Positions 42,420-56,040 of a stretch of 64,000 nt of DNA are shown here, piece by piece. Every line of letters starts with the position of its first letter. The stretch's first letter is position 1. This DNA comes from Eriocheir sinensis (taxonomy: Eukaryota > Arthropoda > Malacostraca > Decapoda > Varunidae): positions 17,921,163 to 17,985,162 of the forward strand of contig NC_066534.1 of NCBI RefSeq assembly GCF_024679095.1, read 5' to 3'. Under the pieces are notes generated by a model that worked only from the letters and a program-made list of their open reading frames with translations, searched no databases and was not told the origin of the DNA. The position numbers and the translations under genes were made by a program.

Positions 42420-42544
42420 CTCGGTCACCTCTTTTGATTCTTTTTTTTAGGAGCAGTGAGTAGCGGGTTTTTTTTTTTTCATTATTATTGTTTCCTTTTT
42501 TTTGTGTGCCCTTGAGCTGTCTCCTTTGTTGTAAAAAAAAAAAT
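42420..42544 (+). mobile_element. A-tailed hairpin element, copy 7
   Basis: GGTCACCTCTTTTGATTC, TAGGAGCAGTGAGTAGCGGG, T-rich loop, GTGCCCTTGAGCTGTCTCC, TTTGTTGTAAAAAAAAAAA. It lies about 300 bp right of the transposon's right repeat. Confidence 0.82.
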
Positions 42545-42975
42545 ACGATGGTCACATGGCGTCGATGAACAGAGTATAACAAAGAGGCCAAAAAAGATAG
42601 ACAGATAAAGAGACAGAGTTTAACAAGCCACTCAAAAGCTGCAGTAGAATATAGAAACATGGAGGAGAGCCATGCATTCCTTTAAAAAAAAACTCATTCT
42701 GTCGCCTTTTTCTTCACTCTTTTTCTTCCCTTCTCCTTGCTCGGTCATGCCTCCTGCCCCCAAGGTGACGCTGATATTGCAGACAGACGCGGATTCCTCA
42801 GCGCCTGGAGAACGGTTACTCCGGCCCGAGAATGTCTGTCTGTGCTGACGTGTAACAGTAAAGCCAAACGGAGCCGGGGAGCGAACATCGACCACGCCTG
42901 AGCCCGCAAAATGTTATGACAGACGGAACAGAGCTTTTCCCAACACTCGCTTGAAGGTTAGAGATCGTAGACAAG
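42545..42975. other. Unassigned sequence
   Basis: Mixed composition with no gene or repeat recognised. Confidence 0.35.
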
Positions 42976-43003
42976 TAGGAGTAGTAGTAGTAGTAGTAGT
43001 AGC

Positions 43004-43036
<33 letters not shown>
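42976..43036. repeat. (AGT)n microsatellite
   Basis: About 20 AGT units with one AGC interruption. Confidence 0.96.
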
Positions 43037-43037
<1 letters not shown>

Positions 43038-43079
43038 CATAACAGCGATGATGATGTTAGTAGTGATGGAAAAAAAAAA

Positions 43080-43280
43080 ATACCAACAGTAACAACAAAA
43101 CCACCACCACCATCAACAACATCAACATCACCATCATTACCACAACCACCACCACCAACACCAACATCAACAAAACAAGAAAACCATCACCACCATCAAC
43201 CACCACCACCAACACCAACACTACCACCAAACACCAACACCAAAACCAACACCACCATCACCACCACCACCAACAGGAGC
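43080..43280. repeat. A/C-rich trinucleotide mosaic (CAC, CAA, CAT)
   Basis: ACCACCACC, AACACCAAC and CATCAACA mosaics over 200 bp, nearly free of G. The Thr/Pro-rich frame is an artefact of composition. Confidence 0.88.
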
Positions 43281-43389
43281 AGGTGCAGGGGGAAGGAAAG
43301 GAAGGAAGGGAAGACACCAGGCAATGCATACATGAATAACGTACGAGGGACAAAGGCAGGGAGAAAAAAAAAGGGTTCAAGGAAAAACT

Positions 43390-44530
43390 GACACCTTGAC
43401 GGTCACGCAGAGGTCAAGGGTGGGCGGCCGGTGGAAGGTCACGACACCTAGAGTGGCGAGGGTGGGGTAGGTCACACATACATACGTTTAAAGGGCCCAT
43501 GAGGTCACACGAGGGGGGAGCAGGACAGACAGACAGACAAAGGCAGGCAGGGACAAGGGTGAGTGTTGGGCAGGTCATGACACGATCCATACACTTAAAG
43601 GTCACGGGTCACCACTCTGGACTACTGGAGGTCAAGGAGAGAAAGTTGGTAAGAGGACGATAGTTGGGTAGGTCATGACACGCCCCTTCACACCCTCACA
43701 GTTAAAGGGTAAGGAGGTAAGGCATGGGTAGGGTCACGAGGTCATGGAGAGGAGGGTGGAAGGGAGGTAGAGAGGGAGATAGACAAGCAAACATAACATA
43801 GGAATCACTACAGTTACGAGCACCTTTCTGAAACACTCAATAGATTAAGGAATAGTGAGTGGACAGGAGATGAGAGAAAGGTGTTAGTGACGGAGAGGCG
43901 GGTGGAGGGGAGTTAAAGAGAAGGGTAGACGAGGAAGCATAACATTAGGATCACCTCCCGAAACTGACCTCTCTTTTTGGCCACTCCTTTGACCTCTATT
44001 CAGGAGCAGTAAGTAGCGGGCTTTTTTTTAATATTTTTCTTTACGCCCTAGAACTGTCTCCTTAGCTGTAAAAAAAAAAAAAAACAGTAAGGTCACCACT
44101 CTGAAAAACTCTAGAGGTCAAGGAAAGATGAAAAGCGGAAAGAGAATGAGGGACGGAAGTGAGTTGAGTGAGGGAGGGCGATAGATAAGCACATTCAACA
44201 TAGCATCAGGGTCACAACAGTAAGATATCCACTCTGAAACACTCAAGAGGTCAAGGAAAGGAGAAAAGGGGAAAGAGAGTGCGTGATGGAAGGGAGTCGA
44301 GTGAAAGAGGGCGATAGATAAGCAAATCCAACATAACATCAGGGTCACAACAGTAAGATAACCACTCTCAAACACTCAAGAGATCAAGGAAAGATGAAAA
44401 GCGGAAAGAGAGTGACGGAAGTGAGTTGAGTGAGGGAGGGCGTTAGATTAGCAAATATAACATAACATCAGGGTCACAACAGTAAGATAACCACTCTGCA
44501 ACACTCAAGAGATCAAGGGAAGGAGAGTGT
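43390..44530. repeat. ~131-bp tandem array rich in AGGTCA/GGGTCA
   Basis: The clearest units are keyed by CACAACAGTAAGATAACCAC near 44211, 44344 and 44473 and by ACTCAAGAGGTCAAGGAAAG. Upstream units (43390-43950) are more diverged but keep GTAGGTCATGACACG and AAAGGTCA-like pieces. A hairpin element interrupts it at 43955-44084. Confidence 0.88.
43955..44084 (+). mobile_element. A-tailed hairpin element, copy 8 (full-length reference, 130 bp)
   Basis: The array interrupts as GGATCAC / element / CAGTAAGG, while intact units read GGGTCAC-AA-CAGTAAG, so the element spans CTCCCGAAACTGACC through a 14-A tail. Order: a 5' part with TTTTTGGCCACTCC, stem arm GGAGCAGT (44003-44010), inner arm GGGC (44018-44021), T-rich loop, GCCC (44045-44048), ACTGTCTCC (44053-44061), TTAGCTGT and A tail. 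No Pol III A or B box is evident and it encodes nothing. A short retroposon or the 3' end of a larger non-LTR element are the two options. Confidence 0.85.
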
Positions 44531-45151
<621 letters not shown>

Positions 45152-45237
45152 AGAGAGAAAAGTTAGAGGGAGAAGGGTTAGAGAAAAGAATTAGAGTTAG
45201 ATAGAGCAAGAAAAAGAAAGGAAAAAACAGACAACCA

Positions 45238-45815
45238 GACACAGACACAGACAGACGGGTTGGGGTGCGAGATAGCCAGCCAAACAGACGGGTTGGGTTG
45301 GGGGTACGAGACAGCCAGGCAGACAGATGGCTTCAGTTTTGGTACCGTACAGACAGACGGGTTCGGTGGGGGGCAGGACAGACAGACAGACGGATTCGGT
45401 GGGGGGCAGGACAGACAGACAGACGGGTTCGGTGGGGGGCAGACGGGTTGGGTTGGGGGTACGAGACAGAGACAGACAGACGGGTTGGGTTGGCGTACGA
45501 GACAGACAGACAGACAGACGGGTTTGGTTTGGGTGCCAGACAGACAGACAGACGGGTTGAGTTGGGGGGGTGCGGGACAGACAGCCAGACAGACGGGTTG
45601 GGGTACGAGACAGACAGGCAGACAGACGGGTTGAGTTGGGGGGTGAGACAGCCAGACAGACAGACGGGTTGAGTTGGGGGGTGAGACAGCCATCCAGACA
45701 GGCGGGTTCGGTTTGGGTGCTAGACAGTAGACAGACGGGTTGGGGTACGAAACAGCCAGACAGACGGGTTGGGTTGGGGTGTGAGACAGACAGACAGACA
45801 GACAGACAGATGGAC
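45238..45815. repeat. GACAGACAGACGGGTTGGG minisatellite
   Basis: About 17 units of variable length (roughly 25-45 bp) made of (CAGA)n, CGGGTTGGGTTGGGG and TACGAGACAG. The number of CAGA repeats and the middle T/C of GGGTTNGGT vary. Frames are open on both strands because the units rarely create stops; the Asn-Pro-Ser-Val-Cys-Leu repeats on the - strand are not a gene. Confidence 0.95.
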
Positions 45816-45879
45816 GAGTTGTGAAGCGTGGGAAGGCGGGCGCCCCAAGTGGCTGAAAGGCCTGGGAAGGAAGGGACGA

Positions 45880-47579
<1,700 letters not shown>

Positions 47580-47590
<11 letters not shown>

Positions 47591-48045
47591 TCCTGTCTAT
47601 CCTATCCTTCCCATTCTCTATTTCCCTTTCCTTCCTCTTCATACCCTTGCTTTTGCTTCTCTTTTTAATCTACCCTTTTCAACTCTTTTCATTTTACTTT
47701 CTATTCCATTCACCTGTCTACCGTATACCCTGACCCTATTCCTTCTTCCCGTCCTCTCCCTTTCCCTTTCCGGTCCACGCCTTCCTCCCTTTAATCTTCC
47801 TTTCCTTTCCTTTCTAAACCTTTACTTCCCTTCCCTTCATCTATTTCCCTGTCCTTCTCTTCCATATTCTTTCCTTTTCATCTCTAATCTACTATTTTCA
47901 ACTCTTAACCTTTCACTCCAATCATTTCCCTCCCCTCACTTCCCTTTTTCCCCTCCTTCTCCTTCTCCTCTCCCGTTCCCTCCCTTACCCAACCATTCCT
48001 GCCATCCTTTCCCCTCCTTTCCCTTCTCTTTCCATCTCTTCAGCC
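47580..48045. repeat. Pyrimidine-rich block
   Basis: CCTTTCC, CTTCCC and CTATTTCCC mixtures over about 460 bp. No gene. Confidence 0.85.
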
Positions 48046-48225
48046 GAGGTTTACTTTGTACTGGCGTCGACTTTGAGCTGAGGTCGACTTTTGGAGTGGA
48101 TAATTGAACACGAGCCCGCTTCCCCCTTGGCCCGACTTCGCCAAGTTCTCATGAAACCAATTTCATTAAAACTCCGAAGACTAGTCATGATTTTTTTACC
48201 GTATAAGGCGCGTGTTGAGCGTGGC
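48046..48225. other. Unassigned sequence
   Basis: Short mixed-composition stretch. CGACTTTGAGCTGAGGTCGAC is a near-palindromic segment. No gene recognised. Confidence 0.3.
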
Positions 48226-48600
48226 GGCGGCGGCAGAGAAGGTGTAGGAGGGTTGGTGAAGATGAGAGGAGGAGGAAGAGGAGGAGACGGCGGATGGATG
48301 GAGGTGGGATGGTGATGAACAGAGGAGGAGGAGGAATTTGAGGAGGAGGAAAAAGAATAGAAGCAAAAAAGAAAAAAAAGGAAAAGGCAGAAATGAGTTC
48401 AGGAAGGAAGGAAGGCAAAGAAAAAATGGAAGAAAATATGAAAAAAAAGAAAAGCGAAAGAAAAATAAGCATATAAAAAAAAGGTAATAAAGAAGGAACA
48501 ACAGAAAGAAAAAAAATGAAAGAAAATGGAAAGAGAATGAAGAAAAGAATGGGAAGAAGGAAGAAGGATGAGAAGGCTTGATAAAATGTAAAAAAGAAAA
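48226..48600. repeat. Purine-rich (GGA/GAAAA) block
   Basis: GAGGAGGAGG, then AAAAAAGAAAGG mixtures. Phe/Ser frames on the - strand are artefacts. Confidence 0.85.
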
Positions 48601-48657
48601 GAAAATCACGCAAATATATAAAAAAAATCTACACAAATAAAAAAGCAAAACTACATC

Positions 48658-48659
<2 letters not shown>

Positions 48660-48715
<56 letters not shown>

Positions 48716-48782
48716 ACACACACCACGGCAGGCAGGCAGGCAGGCACTCTTGAAGGCCTTGAAGATCATGGAACTGCCTGAC

Positions 48783-48862
<80 letters not shown>
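48660..48862. repeat. (AC)n and (GA)n microsatellites
   Basis: (AC)n at 48660-48713, a short CAGG run (48727-48746) and (GA)n at 48786-48861. Confidence 0.97.
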
Positions 48863-48863
<1 letters not shown>

Positions 48864-48954
48864 ATTTTCTAAGGCACAGTAACAGCGCAAACACACAAAA
48901 GGGGAGGGCAGGGACGTGACGGGGCAGGGGCGAAGGGGAATTATATCAGACCCA

Positions 48955-49130
48955 GGGGGGGAGTGGGGGGAGGCCTGGGGGACGACGGCGGCGGCGGCGG
49001 AGTCCAGACAGGGCGGGGAACGGCGTCGAGGGAGAAGCGCGGCGGGAATGAAGAGGAGGAGGAAGAGGTAGAGGAGGAGAAGGAGGAGGAGGAGGAGGAG
49101 GACGCGAAAAGAGCAGAAGGCCAACGCAAA
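48955..49130. other. GC-rich stretch with (CGG)n and (GGA)n
   Basis: GACGGCGGCGGCGGCGG (48982-48999) and GGAGGAGGAGG. CpG-rich but without a supported gene. Confidence 0.5.
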
Positions 49131-49131
49131 G

Positions 49132-49541
<410 letters not shown>

Positions 49542-49767
49542 ATAGGCTACAGGCAGATCAGAGTTAGCCACCAGCCCTTCTTATCCTCCTAAACCTATAC
49601 AAAGCTACGTATTATGGAGATGCCCGCCTGGTGCAAAGTGTATCAATGGGCGATGTAAGGGAAGCTAAGCGACTCCTTCCTATGCGAGGCGCTGCAGAGA
49701 ACCTTCGCGGCCTTACAAAGAACCTCAGATGTGCCCTCCGTCAGGCCTTACGTCATCGGACCCCAGC

Positions 49768-49768
<1 letters not shown>

Positions 49769-49817
<49 letters not shown>
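49769..49817. repeat. (AC)n microsatellite
   Basis: About 23 perfect AC units. The 200 bp before it (49560-49768) are complex sequence with no recognisable gene. Confidence 0.97.
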
Positions 49818-49819
<2 letters not shown>

Positions 49820-50024
49820 CTCCGCATATCAAAGACTCGTTACCTTCGCGTACTCCCGAAGGTTTTATTACGCCGGGAAGAATCGCAGTAATCGAGTTTT
49901 AACCAGAGCAAACTTGGGTTCAAACCGTCTTGTTGCTCTTTTCTTTTGGTGGGGTTCCGAAGGGTTTGCGCTCTGTCCCTCCTCCTCCTTCCTCCTCCTC
50001 CTCCTATTTTTTTTTTTCGTCTGT

Positions 50025-50400
50025 TCTCTGTAGCTACGTCGAAGGGTTTGACAATAATGAGGAAAAGAAGAGTTGTTAGCAGAAAGTTAGTCAAGGGGAA
50101 GAAAATGTATGGGGATAGTTCTTTATAGTTTCATACGATCGTTTTCTCAGTACATGTGTGATTACTGTAGATCTACGCTGTCTTTTGAACAGTGAACTGA
50201 TCTCTGTGGATACGTAGACGGGTCTGTCAGTAATGAGGAAGAGAAGAGTTGTTTGTGTCCCCGTGAGATCGTTTGAACACTGAACTGATCTCTGTGGCTA
50301 CGTCGACGGGTCTGGCAGTTATGAGGAAGAGAAGAGTTGTTTGTGTCCCCGTGAGATCGTTTTCGAGGTACATGTGTGAATACTGAATCTCTACACTACA
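50025..50400. repeat. Tandem repeat (three units)
   Basis: Units are keyed by GTAGCTACGTCGAAGGG / GGATACGTAGACGGG / GGCTACGTCGACGGG (50029, 50209, 50297), each followed by AATGAGGAAGAGAAGAG-like and GTTAGCAG or GTTTGTGTCC segments. The second and third share TGAACTGATCTCTGTGG. Confidence 0.85.
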
Positions 50401-50454
50401 GACGTCACTGACCAAAAGGAAGATAAAATGGGAGAGGAACTAATATAAGAAAAA

Positions 50455-51075
50455 GGAACACAATTTTCAACTCTTTACACTTTCATCCCGTTGTCCCACC
50501 CCATACGACCGTTCTTTATTATGTGTTCAGGAAGCTAAATATTTGAATTGCTATTAACACCAATCCCAACCAAAGAAAAAGAATGGAACTAAAAAACATG
50601 AAATAAAAAAAATCAGCTAACTCTTTTATTCTCCACCATCCCATCCCATAGTATAACGTTTTATATATATGTGGTCAAGAAACTACATATCTAAACCGTA
50701 ATAAATACCAGCCATCCATAACTAAAATATAAAAGAAAGGAACAAATCAAAATAATCCGAAAAGACTATCACCAACATCTTCATCCTCCCCCTTCCCCGC
50801 CTCGCCCCTTACATAACCATTCAGTGCATTCGCAAGGAGTAAGTCTCGGTCTGAGCTCCATTAATCAACACCCAGCCCAAAATAATAATGATAATAATAA
50901 ACGGGAGGTAACAATAAACAATAAACAGAGACTTCAACTTAATTTTCACACTTTTATCCAACCCCCTTCCTTACCCTCCCCCACACGACCGTTTTCTCCA
51001 TGCTCAAAAGCCAAATGAATCTCTGTTTGAACTGCAATTATTAACGACAAGCGAGAAAGACGGAGAAGGAAAAAA
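50455..51075. repeat. Degenerate ~170-bp A-rich tandem array
   Basis: Three to four weak units keyed by ACACTTTCATCC-like, CCC-CACGACCGTT-like and AACTGCTATTAACACC-like blocks near 50480, 50640, 50790 and 50948. Confidence 0.55.
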
Positions 51076-51085
51076 AATAATCTGG

Positions 51086-51090
<5 letters not shown>

Positions 51091-51156
<66 letters not shown>
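51091..51156. repeat. (AC)n microsatellite
   Basis: About 33 perfect AC units. Confidence 0.98.
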
Positions 51157-51157
<1 letters not shown>

Positions 51158-51289
51158 CTCCATGCCAAAAAAAAACACCAGCTTGACTTCAACACATCCG
51201 CCAATTAGCGACTCCACATTTATCATAATTTACCTGACAATTGCGACCATTTCCTCTCGAGACCCCAGACCGAAACATGCAGGCAAAAA

Positions 51290-51545
51290 ATAATAGGAAA
51301 AAGAAAAATAGCATACAGCCTGCCCCCCCAACCATCCCACTCCCCACATGATGAAATAATATGCCCCCCCAAAAAATAGAACACAGACTGCCCCCCGCAC
51401 CGTCAACCCCCCACGAAAAAATAACGACCCCCCCCAAAAATAGAATAGACTGGCCCCCCTCACAGGCCCTCCACGAAAAACTATAACCCAAAAAATAGTG
51501 TACATACTGCCCCCCCCCCCTTCCCCGTCCTCCAACAGAAAATAT
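51290..51545. repeat. ~60-bp repeat of poly-C and AAAAAATAG
   Basis: About four units containing CCCCCCAAAAAATAGAAC, AGACTGCCCCCC and CCACGAAAAAATA-like pieces. Rich in C-runs (G-runs on the - strand). Confidence 0.88.
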
Positions 51546-51659
51546 AATAAGACAAAATAAAGCAAATGCATGAGTCCAAACCGTCCACCAGAGACTAGAG
51601 AAAAAAAAGTTATGGATTAAATTAATGGGCGGCAATTTGATGTCCTCCTGCCCCGGGTG

Positions 51660-52270
51660 ACTAATGGTGAAGAATGACGTGGGAGGAGAACAGCGGCCGA
51701 GTGATCAATGGAAGGAGGTCGGTAACTTGTATCATTCCCCACGAGACAGATTTCGCAATACTGCAAGAGGGACAAGGAACGGTTCGGAGATGAGCACCGT
51801 AGCCACGCGCATATTTTTATTTATTTATTTATTTATTATTACAGCAAGGGAGACAGTTCAAGGGCAGGAAACAAACAAAAAGTATCAAAACAGCCTATAT
51901 GCACCAACCTTTACCTTTATTATTCAGCTAACCAACAGTAATTTTGCAAGAGCTTCGGCTGACCACCCCTTTCGACTTGACGCTAAACCACACACACTAA
52001 TAATTCCCTTCGCTATCCACGCCTCTAATCTTCCACCAAAACATTCAAACACCACAACTTTTACTAACCAATCGTCCTTCCCTCCTTCTCTCCCTCTTCC
52101 TCACCTCACCTCACTGCAGCCCACTAATACCTCACTCAACCTTCGAGTCATATTCTCAGTGACGTGATAAGACAACAGCGGCAAAATGATCAATGTAAGT
52201 AGGTCAGAAACTGGTATCTTTTCCTGAGAGACAGATTTCGTAATTTTGCAAGAGCTGCAGCTGACCAACC
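51660..52270. repeat. ~490-bp diverged direct repeat
   Basis: GAACAGCGGCCGAGTGATCAATGG-like sequence at about 51689 and ACAACAGCGGCAAAATGATC at 52170 head two copies that share GAGACAGATTTCG and TTTTGCAAGAGCT and CTGACCA-CCCTT segments. The first copy contains a hairpin-element fragment. Confidence 0.7.
51813..51885 (-). mobile_element. A-tailed hairpin element, copy 9 (fragment)
   Basis: The - strand reads TGCCCTTGAACTGTCTCCC, TTGCTGTAATAATAAATAAA. Only the 3' arm and an A-rich tail that has mutated to (AAAT)n remain. Confidence 0.65.
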
Positions 52271-52640
52271 CTTCTACTTAAAACGCTAATCCACTCACTG
52301 ATGATTCTCTGCTTTTCACATCGGTATTTAAGACTTATTTTTTTTCTAACGTTCTTCTGTTCTGGTTATTCTTCTTAGTTATTATGGTTAGTGTTCTCCT
52401 TTATCTCTTTCTTCATATATTCTCCTCCCCTACTCCTCTTCTCTAACTCCATATATTCTCCTCTAACTTTCTTTCTCTCTCCACTCATTTCTTTTTCAAC
52501 CAAATTATTCTACCCAACACCACAATACGAGCTTACCAACCATCCAACCAACCTTCCCTCTCTCTCTCCCTCACCCCATATCACCTCACTGCAATCCATT
52601 AATACCTCAACCTTCGTCTAGTCATATTCTTAAACATTTC
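52271..52640. other. Unassigned pyrimidine-leaning sequence
   Basis: CTCCATATATTCTCCTC-type repeats near 52418-52470. No gene recognised. Confidence 0.35.
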
Positions 52641-52950
52641 GGGACCCAAGCACACACACACACATACACACACATTTGATCAGGCTTTCAAAGGAGTTGC
52701 GGGCATTTCCAGGGGTAGTTTTCGGACCCAGGTGGTAGACTGACCCTTCCGTTCATTAGAATTCGATTAATCTCCTTTGAAGTGCCTGAGAATATTTAAG
52801 TATCCTCAACCCCCGCTCTCCTCTCCCTCTATATTGACAGTCCTGCCTCTTCCTACTTCTTATGTGCCATGAACGGAAGAAAACTCTCATTAGACTTCGA
52901 TTAATCTCCTTTTCGGCCTTTGTAAATGGTTGATGTGAAAGGAGGAAGTG
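52620..52950 (+). repeat. Dispersed ~150-bp satellite family, locus 7 (two partial units)
   Basis: CATATTCTTAAACATTTCG, ACATTTGATCAGGCTTTC, GGAGTTGCGGGCATTTCCAG, GGTAGTTTTCGGACCCAGG, ATTAATCTCCTTTTCGGCC and TGTAAATGGTTGATGTGA follow the family order. The second unit is broken by CTCTTCC-rich sequence. Confidence 0.8.
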
Positions 52951-52999
52951 TCTGAAAATATTTAAGTCCCCTCACCCCCCGCTTTCCCCCTTCCTTCTA

Positions 53000-53410
53000 A
53001 CAGTCCCTACCTCTTCCTACTTCCCAGAACATTCTCCTACCACAGCATTCCACCAGCACGCCAACCACAACCTTTTCTCTCTTGCCCCCTTCCCTTCCCC
53101 CTCCTCAGAACACCAACATATTCCCCCCACCGGTTCTTGCCTGTTTCTCGGCTCCTTGCAACCACCACTGCATTCCACCAGCACCGCAACCCCAGCCAGC
53201 CAGCCAGCTCTCTAACCACCAACCTCTCGCTCCTTCCCTCCCTCCCTCCCTCCCGGCTTCTCACCCAAGCACGATTCAAGCTTACTTTCTTCAATCTCAG
53301 ACAAACCTCCCCTTCCTTTCCTCCCTCCCTTCCTCCCGGCTTCTCACCCATGCACGATTCAAGCTTACTTTTTGAATTTCAGACGAAGCTTCAAACCTCT
53401 ACCCTAACAA
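53000..53410. repeat. Short duplications in C-rich DNA
   Basis: CCACAGCATTCCACCAGCACG at 53040 is matched by CACTGCATTCCACCAGCACC at 53166. CGGCTTCTCACCCAAGCACG at 53254 is matched by CGGCTTCTCACCCATGCACG at 53336, both continuing ATTCAAGCTTACTTT. Confidence 0.88.
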
Positions 53411-53489
53411 GCTTTCCTATTTTTACTCCCTATCTCTGACCACCAATACGGTACCCAGTTAGTCCACACAGGTCCCTCTTCCCCTTCAA

Positions 53490-53572
53490 TCTCATTTTTT
53501 TTTACGACAAAGGAGACGGCTCAAGGACAACAAAAAGAGTGTAGAAAAAAAAAGCCCGCTACTCACCGTTCC
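53490..53572 (-). mobile_element. A-tailed hairpin element, copy 10
   Basis: On the - strand: GGGAACGGTGAGTAGCGGGC, T-rich loop, TTGTCCTTGAGCCGTCTCC, TTTGTCGTAAAAAAAAATG. The body is kept without the 5' part. Confidence 0.75.
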
Positions 53573-53819
53573 CACGTCCATACCATACATTGCTTTCCAC
53601 TAACACCTAAACTTCAGCTCAATCCCTAACCATTACTGCCTCCGTCTTCCCCTTCTTCGACCCTTCATGCAGCACATTTCCTTACTAGTCCTCATGGGTC
53701 TCTTTCTCCCCTTAAACCTCCCCATCATCTCTTTCCACCCAATACCCCAAGCAAACGTACTTGCCATTAACACCCAAGACCAATTACTCACCCACTCCTC
53801 CCTAGATATCTATACACCC

Positions 53820-54090
53820 TAGCACCCTATCCACCAGCGCCTATGCCCTCCCCATGATTCCAAGCACATCTCCATCGCAAAACATACTTGTCCATACAGC
53901 CAAGACCATTCCAAGCACCCCATCCAGCACCAATTACTCACTCACTCCTCCCTGGATATCTATACTCCCTAGCACCCTATCCACCAGAGTCTATGCCCTA
54001 CCCATGATTCCAAGCACATCTCCATCGCAAAACATACTTGTCCATACAGCCAAGACCGTCCCAGCACCCCATCTAACGCTTCATCCAGTC
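53820..54090. repeat. ~150-bp near-perfect duplication
   Basis: CCTAGCACCCTATCCACCAG, CCCATGATTCCAAGCACATC and CTTGTCCATACAGCCAAGACC occur at 53818-53905 and again at 53967-54057. Confidence 0.93.
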
Positions 54091-54860
54091 AGTAATCACC
54101 CTATGCACAATACATCTCGTCAGTCAAGCTTTACAACGTGAAAACAAGCAGGGAGATCTAGAGCCAAGCATGAAGGCAACACCAGCAGCAGGCAACCCTT
54201 CCAGCTCACATGCTCATCACCCCAAGTCTCACACATCACTCCTATCAACACATCATCCCTCAACCCTAAGCACCCGCCTCCCAACCGGTCACCATTGAGC
54301 TTTAGGATGAGAGAGAGAGAGAGAGAGCAGGTAGATAAATGTAGAGCAATGAAAGTTACAATATCAGAACCGCCTGTACGTCCGTCAACTGGCCAGACAC
54401 AATAGCCCGCGGCGACCACATCCTCGGCGACACCCAGACAGCCTCGGTACAGTGACCCAAACAAACCACATCACATGCCTCGTTCAGACCTTTACAACCA
54501 CATCACACCACCACCACCGCAATGAGGACAGTGACCCAACAGCCCAGACGACCATAATCAGACCATAATCGGCCACCCAGACTCTCTGCACTAACCAAAC
54601 CATCACATCACAGCCCACAAACCCCCAATAGAACGTCAGTAACGCCACACTCCTTGTGACCACATCCTGAAGCCACATTAGCCCGAAACACGTCGAAAAT
54701 AACCTCATAGTGACGCCACCACAATCACTCCAGACCAGACAACCTCACAACCATCTCAAGCAACCACAACCTGACACCCAGCCGGTCCACATTAACCAAA
54801 AACTAACCATACCCAAAACCACTTCTACTCCGATCACTCCACACTTTAACCAATGCATTC
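54091..54860. other. C/A-rich unassigned sequence
   Basis: ACCACATCAC- and CCAGAC-rich, G-poor sequence with a short (GA)n at 54309-54327. Degenerate internal repetition is likely; no gene recognised. Confidence 0.4.
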
Positions 54861-54861
54861 T

Positions 54862-55042
54862 CTACCACTCCGATCACTCTTACTCCCATCTAATACATCC
54901 CTTACCACTCCACAACCATTCCTACCACTCCGATCACTCCTACTCCCATCCAATACATCCCTTACCACTCCACAACCATTCCTACCACTCCGATCACTCC
55001 TATTCCCATCCAATACATCCCTTACCACTCCACAACCATTCC
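54862..55042. repeat. 60-bp tandem repeat (three units)
   Basis: The unit CTACCACTCCGATCACTCC, ACTCCCATCCAATACATCCC, TTACCACTCCACAACCATTC repeats with an exact 60-bp period and only single-base differences. Confidence 0.97.
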
Positions 55043-55244
55043 AACTCCCTCAACCTTACACCACCATTACACCCCACCAACCCCAGCTCCACCTCAATAG
55101 CCCACACTCCCTCCACAATCCCCCCCCCTAACCCCTCCCAACAACAAGGACACTAACCCCAGAACCTCACCACAACTAGAAGCCCTTGCATGGGTGTGGT
55201 GGATGGCTGGCTGACGTGGATTAATCTATCAATGTTGGTAATAA

Positions 55245-55640
55245 TGGAGGTGGAGGAGGAGGAGGAGGAGGAGGATGGGGGGGTAATGGAGGAGGAGGGT
55301 TGGAAAGTGGATGGGGGGTGAGAGGTGGCTGGGGGTGGATTTATGCATCATCAGCTGTGCCTCAGTGCAAATAGAATGAAGGACCTGAGGGATGGATGAT
55401 TGAGGGGAAGGAGGAGAAGAAGGAGGAGCGAAGAATTGGGAGGAGGAGTTGTGTATGGGGGACTGAGTGAGGGAGGGGAGAGGAGGAGGAAGTAGAGATA
55501 TGGAGGGTTGTTTGAGGGGGAGAAGAACATGAGGGAGGGATGATTGTGACGGGAGAGGGAAGACTTGAGGGAGGGGTGACTGTGTGAGGGAGAAGGAAGA
55601 GGAGAAGGCACTAAGGATGGGGAGGGTTGTTTGAGAGGGG
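55245..55640. repeat. GGA/GAGGG-rich tract
   Basis: (GGA)n at 55250-55274, then GAGGGAGGG and GGAGGAGG mixtures with TTGAGGGAGGGGTGACTGTG-like repeats. Confidence 0.85.
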
Positions 55641-55794
55641 GAGGAATATATCATGGGAGGAAATGTCTGTAGATAATTATTATGAATCTATCAAGAGAAA
55701 CAATCAGCTGCGCGATACACAGAGGCACTAATTGATAAAGGCGTGTCTGATAGTGAGGCTAATTAATGGTGGTGACGCGGAGGATGGCGGTGAA

Positions 55795-56040
55795 TGAGTG
55801 AGTGATGAATGAATGAATGAATGGATGGCTGACTGAATGAATGAATAAATGTGTAAAAGATTGAATGACTAACTGACTGAATGAATGACTGACTGACTGA
55901 ATGAATGAATGAATGTGTAAAAGATTGAATGACTAACTGACTGAATGAATGAATGACTGACTGACTGAATGAATGAATGTGTAAAAGATTGAATGACTAA
56001 CTGACAGAATGAATGAGTGAGAGAGTGAATGAATGAATGT
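55795..56040. repeat. (GAAT)n/(GACT)n array with ~60-bp higher-order unit
   Basis: TGTGTAAAAGATTGAATGAC recurs near 55851, 55915 and 55978, each followed by TAACTGACTGAATGAATG and variable GAAT/GACT runs. Confidence 0.95.

Noticed and set aside
45238..45815. Possible interstitial telomere (GGTTGGG repeats)
   Set aside because: Arthropod telomeres are TTAGG. The unit here is CAGA plus GGGTTGGG with no TTAGG run.
49916..49927. B-box-like GGGTTCAAACCG
   Set aside because: Final base differs from the consensus, with no A box and no cloverleaf.
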